This document shows, in pieces, positions 59,296 through 64,000 of a stretch of DNA of 64,000 nt. Numbering within the stretch: the stretch's first letter is position 1; every line of letters starts with the position of its first letter. The stretch is from Streptomyces sp. NRRL WC-3618 (GTDB taxonomy: Bacteria > Actinomycetota > Actinomycetes > Streptomycetales > Streptomycetaceae). Under the pieces are notes generated by a model. That model had not been told where the DNA came from, searched no databases, and saw nothing but the letters and a program-made list of their open reading frames with translations. The translations under genes were made by a program, and so were the position numbers. The stretch lies in contig NZ_LGDW01000107.1 in NCBI RefSeq assembly GCF_001280005.1, forward strand, positions 23,236 through 87,235, in the 5' to 3' direction.

Positions 59296-60704
59296 GACGT
59301 GTGTACGCGGTTCTCCTCGCCCTTTGTCTGGCGCTGGCCGGCGCCCTCGCCACCGCCGGGCCCGCACAGGCGGCGGCCGTGACCATCACCAACGGCACCC
59401 AGTTCACCGCGACCAACGGCGACCCCGTGCACGCGCACGGCGGCGGGGTCATCAAGGTCGGCTCCTACTACTACTGGTTCGGTGAGCACCGCAACGCCGA
59501 CAACACCTTCCAGTACGTGGACGCCTACCGCTCCACCGACCTGAAGAACTGGGAGTTCCGCAACCACGTCCTGAGCCGGTCCAGCTCCCCGGAACTCGCC
59601 ACCGCCAACATCGAGCGGCCGAAGGTCATGTACAACGCGGCCACCGGCACGTACGTGATGTGGATGCACAAGGAGAACGGCGCCGACTACAGCGAGGCCC
59701 GCGCCGCCGTCGCCGTCTCCGACACCGTGGACGGCGACTACACCTGGCAGGGCAGCTTCCGTCCGCTGAACACCCACATGTCCCGCGACATCACGGTGTT
59801 CGTCGACACCGACGGCACCGGCTACATGATCTCGGCGGCCCGCGAGAACTACGATCTCCAGATCTACCGGCTCACCGCCGACTACACCGGCATCGCCGCG
59901 CTGGTCGCCGACCCCTGGCACAACGGTCACCGCGAGGCCCCAGCCCTTTTCAAGCGCGACGGCGTCTACTTCATGCTGACGTCGGCCGCCACGGGCTGGA
60001 ACCCCAACCAGCAGCAGTACGCCACCGCGACCAGCGTCACCGGCCCGTGGACCGCGATGAAGAACGTCGGCGACTCGACGACGTTCGGCTCGCAGACCGC
60101 GTACGTCCTTCCCGTACAGGGGAGTTCGGGCACCTCGTACCTCTACATGGGCGACCGCTGGGGCAACTCCTTCGGCGGGACCGTCAACGACTCCCGTTAT
60201 GTCTGGCTGCCGTTGAGCTTCCCGACCGCCACCACGATGTCCATGTCCTGGTCCCCCGAGGTCACCCTCGACACCGCCACCGGGACGGTCACGGGCAACA
60301 GCGCCACGTACGACACGCTGATCGCCCGGCACTCGTCCAAGTGCGCCGACGTCACCAGCCAGTCGTTGTGGGCGGGCGCCCAGATCAAGCAGTACACCTG
60401 CAACAGCGGAAACAACCAGAAGTACTGGTTCAAGTCCGTCGCGGGCGGCTACTACCAACTGGTGGTCCGGGGCAGCTCGTTGTGCGTCCAGGAGAACGCG
60501 AGCACCGTCACGCAGGAGAACTGCGTCTCCTCGGCCACCAACCAGCAGTGGTCGCTCACCACTACCGGCTCCTACGTCAAGGTCGTCTCCCGCGCCAGTG
60601 GCGAGTGCCTCGACGTGAACGGCGCGTCCACCGCCGACTCGGCCGCCGTCATCACGTACACGTGCGGCAGCGGAACGAACCAGCAGTGGACACGCGGAAC
60701 ATGA
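59292..60704 (+). CDS. Secreted GH43 exo-beta-1,3-galactanase-like enzyme with CBM13
   Basis: The product is 470 residues. Sec signal: VLLALCLALAGALATAGPAQ. The GH43 domain (about 28-335) begins with VHAHGGGVIKVGSYYYWFGE, and has NIERPKVMYNAATGTYVMWM and NGHREAPALFKRDGVYFMLT. This matches the subfamily of exo-1,3-galactanases, which I recall lacks the usual Asp base. A ricin-type CBM13 follows (about 340-470) with three QxW-type repeats (NNQKYWF, NQQWSL, NQQWTRG). The S. avermitilis enzyme SAV2109 has this architecture. It degrades the beta-1,3-galactan backbone of plant arabinogalactan proteins, working with the upstream arabinofuranosidase. Confidence 0.85.
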   Translation: MRRVYAVLLALCLALAGALATAGPAQAAAVTITNGTQFTATNGDPVHAHGGGVIKVGSYYYWFGEHRNADNTFQYVDAYRSTDLKNWEFRNHVLSRSSSPELATANIERPKVMYNAATGTYVMWMHKENGADYSEARAAVAVSDTVDGDYTWQGSFRPLNTHMSRDITVFVDTDGTGYMISAARENYDLQIYRLTADYTGIAALVADPWHNGHREAPALFKRDGVYFMLTSAATGWNPNQQQYATATSVTGPWTAMKNVGDSTTFGSQTAYVLPVQGSSGTSYLYMGDRWGNSFGGTVNDSRYVWLPLSFPTATTMSMSWSPEVTLDTATGTVTGNSATYDTLIARHSSKCADVTSQSLWAGAQIKQYTCNSGNNQKYWFKSVAGGYYQLVVRGSSLCVQENASTVTQENCVSSATNQQWSLTTTGSYVKVVSRASGECLDVNGASTADSAAVITYTCGSGTNQQWTRGT

Positions 60705-60738
60705 CGTACCGTCAGGCGGGCCGCCGGCACGTGTTAGC

Positions 60739-62406
60739 TCATGTCAGCAGGTCTAGAGCGTCGATCGCCGTTCCCGCACTGAGGTAGGAGGTCGTCCCCG
60801 ACCCACTCACCACGTTGATCTTCAGCACGTTGTACTGACTTGTGTCGGTGCGCCAGGCGCTCGCCGGGACGCTGTACGTGAACGTGTGGTTGTTCCCCCG
60901 GTAGGACCCGTTGGTGAGGGACCGGGTGTTCGGCTGGGTGGGCGGGGAGGGGATGGGCGAGGTCCAGGTGTCGTTGACGACGACCTGGGGGCGGCCGTTG
61001 GCGTAGGCAGTCGTCACGCCGATGCGCAGGGTGTGCGCGGCGGCGGCCTGGGCCGGGGTCAGCTTGAAGTAGACCAGCAGACCGCTGTTGACGTCCTTCC
61101 AGAGGTAGCAGGGGAAGCCCGAGGTCTCGGTGCCGCTGCCGATCACCACGTTGCCGGTCCAGGGGGCGGCCCGGACGTCGGACGGGTGCGCGTACGTCAT
61201 GAGGTCGGCGTTCTTGAAGCCGCTCGGGGTGCCGTTCCAGTCGTTGATCCGCCAGATCGCGCTCGCGTTGCCCGGGTCGTTCGAGGACGGGATCGCGATC
61301 GTGTTGAGCGTGGTCGTGGCACCGGCCGACACCGTCACCGAGGTGGTGTGGACGGCGAGTTCACCCTTGAACACCGTGAGCGTGTACGTCCCCGGCAGGA
61401 CGCCCCCGATGGAGAAGAAGCCGTCGGACGCGCGGGCCGAACCCCAGTACTGCGCCGCCGAGTTGGCGAGCCCGACGGTGTACGGATACGCGGAGCTGCG
61501 CCCGGTGATCCCGACGCCCGCGACCCGGCCCCGGCCGCCCGCGGAGACGTACCCGGAGATGCCGAGCGAGTCCGCCCAGGGGGTGGTGAGCGTCCCCGCG
61601 TAGAGCGACGAGGAGGGGGCGCCGCCGTCGGTGAAGGCGATGACGTACGGGCCCTGGAGGCCGAAGCGCTGGTCCTCGGTCTGGTTCTGGCCGTAGTACA
61701 GGATCTCGTACAGGCCGCCGCCGTCCGCGCTCTGGTGACGCAGCAGGGAGCGGTAGAAGGGGCCGCCGGACGCCTTCTCGTGGTTGCTCCGCACCACGTA
61801 CAGGCCGACGCTGCCGGTCCTCCAGCCGACGTGGTCGTAGTCCATGACCCGCAGCTTCGAGTAGTGCTTGGAGCGGGTCTGGCCGTCCGCCTTCGCGAAG
61901 ACGTCCGAGGCTTCGATCGTGCGGTTGGTGTACGTGTACGAGTCGGGCTCGTCGTTGAGGAAGAGGCCCGCCCTGACCCGCAGGATGAACCGGGTGGCCG
62001 AGACGGACGCATCGGCCTTGTTGGTCCAGACGTAGACGTTGTTCTCGCCGCTGCGGGCCGCGTAGTAGTGCTTCAGCGTGCCGTACGTGACGCTGACCAG
62101 GATCGTCGAACCGGACTGCCGGATCGTCACCGTGGAGGAGCCGAGGCCGGACTCGATGTGCGAGTTCATGCCGCCGTAGCCCTGGTACTCCGTGCCCCGG
62201 TAGACCAGCGAGGACAGGTCGCCGTTGGACTTGCGGACCTTGAAGACCAGGTTGGCGCCGGTGTCGATGACGTAGTTCGTGCCGTCGTCGGTGTAGCCGA
62301 AGCCCGCCGCCCGCGCGGTGCCGGGCAGGGTGAGTCCGGCGGCGGTGGCCGAGGCGCCGAGGACGAGCGCACGGCGACCGAGGTGTCTGTCATTGGCTGC
62401 GGACAT
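60739..62406 (-). CDS. Secreted rhamnogalacturonan endolyase (PL4 family)
   Basis: The 555-residue protein starts at ATG 62406 after aaggagg. It has a Tat-like signal (RHLGRRALVLGASATAAGLT). The N-terminal beta-sandwich catalytic domain includes NLVFKVRKSNGDLSSLVYRG and HYYAARSGENNVYVWTNKAD. An FnIII-like middle domain contains GFFSIGGVLPGTYTLTVFKG, and the C-terminal CBM-like domain begins IWRINDWNGTPSGFKNADLM. It cleaves the rhamnose-galacturonate backbone of pectin RG-I by beta-elimination. A much longer in-frame reading upstream to 63942 is antisense to the acetylesterase and not used. The gene is divergent from a rhamnogalacturonan acetylesterase. Confidence 0.88.
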   Translation of the reverse strand: MSAANDRHLGRRALVLGASATAAGLTLPGTARAAGFGYTDDGTNYVIDTGANLVFKVRKSNGDLSSLVYRGTEYQGYGGMNSHIESGLGSSTVTIRQSGSTILVSVTYGTLKHYYAARSGENNVYVWTNKADASVSATRFILRVRAGLFLNDEPDSYTYTNRTIEASDVFAKADGQTRSKHYSKLRVMDYDHVGWRTGSVGLYVVRSNHEKASGGPFYRSLLRHQSADGGGLYEILYYGQNQTEDQRFGLQGPYVIAFTDGGAPSSSLYAGTLTTPWADSLGISGYVSAGGRGRVAGVGITGRSSAYPYTVGLANSAAQYWGSARASDGFFSIGGVLPGTYTLTVFKGELAVHTTSVTVSAGATTTLNTIAIPSSNDPGNASAIWRINDWNGTPSGFKNADLMTYAHPSDVRAAPWTGNVVIGSGTETSGFPCYLWKDVNSGLLVYFKLTPAQAAAAHTLRIGVTTAYANGRPQVVVNDTWTSPIPSPPTQPNTRSLTNGSYRGNNHTFTYSVPASAWRTDTSQYNVLKINVVSGSGTTSYLSAGTAIDALDLLT

Positions 62407-62484
62407 GTGGGGGTGCCTCCTTCGGAGGTGGGGGGAGAGGGGGGTGTGCGGTGTTCGGAAGACTGGCAGTTGAATCGTTTTCGC

Positions 62485-62496
62485 GAAAGAGCTTTC
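62485..62496. promoter_or_regulatory. LacI-type operator candidate 1
   Basis: GAAAGAGCTTTC, a GAAAG-N2-CTTTC dyad overlapping a TTTCGCGAAA palindrome (62479-62488), lies 79 bp upstream of the lyase ATG. LacI-family sugar repressors bind GAAAnCGnTTTC-like sites. Confidence 0.55.
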
Positions 62497-62540
62497 ACCG
62501 CAAGGGGGTTGGCGGGCCAGTGAATTCGCGCAGCACTCTA

Positions 62541-62553
62541 GAAAGCGCTTGCC
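62541..62553. promoter_or_regulatory. LacI-type operator candidate 2
   Basis: GAAAGCGCTTGCC matches the LacI-family operator pattern centred on CG. It lies 52 bp before the acetylesterase start and between the two divergent pectin genes, so one repressor could control both. Confidence 0.6.
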
Positions 62554-62604
62554 AGACCCTGTACCGTCCTGCCGCCGGGCCTTGTCGAGCGTCGGAGGAC
62601 TGCT

Positions 62605-63675
62605 GTGGGAACCGTGGTGAGACGTTTCAACCGAGCCGTGCTGGCGGCCGTGTCCCTGAGCACCGCCGTCACCCTGGCCGCCGTACCCGCCGCCGCCCAC
62701 GAGGGCCCCTCGCCCGGCCCGCGCCCCCTGGGCATCGAGAACTGCACCGCCGGCGCCTGCCACTTCGACGTCGCGCCGGGCACGTACGACGTACGGGTGC
62801 TGCTGGGCGGCGACGTCGCCGCCAGTACCGCCGTCACCGGCGAGACCCGGCGCGCGCTCCTCCCGGAAACCGCCACGGCAGCCGGCGAGCGCGTGACCCG
62901 CGGCTTCACCGTCGACGTCCGTACGCCCGAGGGCGAACCGACCGGCCCCGAGGGCACCCCCGGCCTCGACCTCGTGCTCGGCGGGTCCGCACCGGCCCTG
63001 GCGGACATCCGGGTGACCCCCGCCGCCCGCCACACCCGGCAGATCTTCCTGGTCGGCGACTCGACCGTCTGCGACCAGCCCGGCGACCCCTACACCGGCT
63101 GGGGCCAGCGGCTCCCGCAGTACCTGCGCAAGGGTCTGTCCGTCGCCAACTACGCGGATTCCGGGGAGAGTACGGTCACCTACCTCGCCAACCCGGCGCT
63201 CTTCCCGACCGTTCAGCGGCTGATCCGCCCCGGTGACCTGGTCCTCGTCCAGCTCGCCCACAACGACAAGCAGACGGACGAACCGACGTACCGGGCGAAC
63301 CTGGAGACGCTCGTCGCGGGTATTCGCGAGCGAGGGGGGAAACCGGTACTGGTGACGCCGATCGTGCGCCGCTGGTTCAACTCCGACGGCACCCTGAACA
63401 ACGGCACCGCACTGCTGGTCAACGGCCTCGGCGTCGACCACCCGGCGGTGATCCGCGCGGTCGCGGCGGAGCGTGGCGTACCGCTGATCGACCTGACGGC
63501 GAGGACGAAGGCGCTGGTGGAGTCCCTCGGCGTGGAGGGTTCCAAGGCGCTGTACCTCTACAACGAGAAACGCGACAACACACACACGTCCGTCCACGGG
63601 GCCACTGTGTACGCCGAGTTGGTGCGCGACGAGCTGGTGGCGCAACGGCTGGTTCCGCGCGGCGGGGTGCGGTGA
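62605..63675 (+). CDS. Secreted rhamnogalacturonan acetylesterase (SGNH/GDSL)
   Basis: The 356-residue protein starts at GTG 62605 or GTG 62614. A Sec signal (RAVLAAVSLSTAVTLAAVPA) is followed by a beta-rich N-terminal module (about 35-145) with one Cys pair (ENCTAGACHFD). The SGNH hydrolase then shows block I IFLVGDSTVCDQ (nucleophile Ser), block II YADSGESTVTYL, block III QLAHNDKQTDE, and block V DNTHTSVHGATVYAE (Asp and His). It removes acetyl groups from galacturonate in RG-I so that the divergently encoded PL4 lyase can act. Confidence 0.9.
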   Translation: MGTVVRRFNRAVLAAVSLSTAVTLAAVPAAAHEGPSPGPRPLGIENCTAGACHFDVAPGTYDVRVLLGGDVAASTAVTGETRRALLPETATAAGERVTRGFTVDVRTPEGEPTGPEGTPGLDLVLGGSAPALADIRVTPAARHTRQIFLVGDSTVCDQPGDPYTGWGQRLPQYLRKGLSVANYADSGESTVTYLANPALFPTVQRLIRPGDLVLVQLAHNDKQTDEPTYRANLETLVAGIRERGGKPVLVTPIVRRWFNSDGTLNNGTALLVNGLGVDHPAVIRAVAAERGVPLIDLTARTKALVESLGVEGSKALYLYNEKRDNTHTSVHGATVYAELVRDELVAQRLVPRGGVR

Positions 63676-64000
63676 GGCTCCGCGCGGGGTGCGGTTCTCC
63701 CGCTGTGGGCCGGTGGGGGGCCGGCCGCGTTCACGCGGCGGAGCGCACACAGGCACGGCCCCGCGCTTTCTGCGGGCGCGGTATCGCCCTCGGGCGCACA
63801 TGAGCCCCTGGGGCGCCCCGACCGGAACCGGGGCGTCCCAGGTTCGACGCCTCACGGGGACCACTCCGGTGCCCCGGCCGGACGCCCGGCGAACCCCGAG
63901 ACGCGGAGGCGCGGAGGTCCGGGGGAGCGGTGCTGATGCCATGTCTGTCGGTTGCCGTGGAGGGTGGAAAGGTTGCCGTCGGGGCGGGGCGGGGCGGGGC
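63676..64000. other. 325-bp region with G-rich tandem repeat at the window edge
   Basis: No gene is apparent after the acetylesterase stop. The last bases (about 63980-64000) are four copies of ggggc, running off the window. Such G4 runs can form quadruplex structures. Earlier sequence here is GC-rich without coding periodicity that I can see. Confidence 0.5.

Noticed and set aside
60739..63942. 1067-residue extended lyase frame
   Set aside because: The extra N-terminal 500 residues are antisense to the acetylesterase; the Tat signal and aaggagg site set the start at 62406.
1..64000. tRNA, rRNA, CRISPR, insertion sequence, prophage or biosynthetic gene cluster core enzymes
   Set aside because: None seen apart from the partial geosmin synthase; no cloverleaf, spacer array or transposase recognised by eye.

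Overview
This window is high-GC (about 70% or more) DNA from a Streptomyces chromosome. The evidence is the C-terminal half of a geosmin synthase at the left edge, actinobacterial codon use with many GTG starts, a HEPN-domain protein of the streptomycete SAV2148 type, subtilisin-inhibitor and I36 inhibitor genes, and the assimilatory sulfur operon in the order I recall from S. coelicolor (around SCO6073 to SCO6102). I see no tRNA, rRNA, CRISPR array or complete insertion sequence. The region reads as conserved core-arm chromosome with small accessory patches.

Left part (1-18.2 kb): geoA (partial); a decayed gene carrying a nonsense codon, frameshifts and an inserted 172-bp piece that encodes an ABC1/UbiB-kinase signature; a membrane-anchored PDZ protein; a metallophosphoesterase divergent from an M24 dipeptidase across a triple AGATCTAA operator-like site; an APH-fold kinase; and a dispersed trehalose set (treZ, treY, treX) that makes trehalose from glycogen. 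Between treZ and treY lie an FHA protein, a subtilisin-type protease inhibitor and an M14 carboxypeptidase. Next come two adjacent secreted proteins that together look like one copper amine oxidase split between its N-terminal and catalytic domains.

Middle (18.2-30.1 kb): HEPN protein, DEDDh exonuclease, VOC protein, a DMT exporter divergent from a LysR regulator, an APH-fold kinase, an MMPL exporter, DUF1697 and a ketopantoate-reductase-like protein. A lower-GC patch follows, coding for a lipoprotein and a small secreted protein. A long imperfect inverted repeat with two internal hairpins sits at 26.35-26.45 kb.

Sulfur operon (30.1-39.6 kb, minus strand): a 27-residue leader peptide, sulfite reductase, a zinc-ribbon protein, cysH, cysC, cysD, cysN, an ssuABC-type sulfonate ABC transporter, and a sirohydrochlorin chelatase. 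Most genes overlap or lie within a few bases of each other. Together they import sulfonates, activate and reduce sulfate to sulfide, and make the siroheme cofactor of the reductase.

Right part (39.7-64 kb): GNAT acetyltransferase, a secreted protein, an AcoR-like GAF regulator, an AidB-type acyl-CoA dehydrogenase, a YihY membrane protein, a set of small enzymes and regulators, a LacI-regulator remnant, a type-B carboxylesterase, an I36 inhibitor, homocysteine methyltransferase divergent from an amino-acid permease, and a large surface protein of beta-helix type. The window ends in an extracellular plant-polysaccharide locus: two GH43 enzymes (arabinofuranosidase-like and exo-1,3-galactanase-like with CBM13), a PL4 rhamnogalacturonan lyase and a rhamnogalacturonan acetylesterase, with palindromic operator candidates upstream. 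Three copies of one dispersed GC-rich intergenic repeat occur at 22.7, 40.4 and 43.6 kb.
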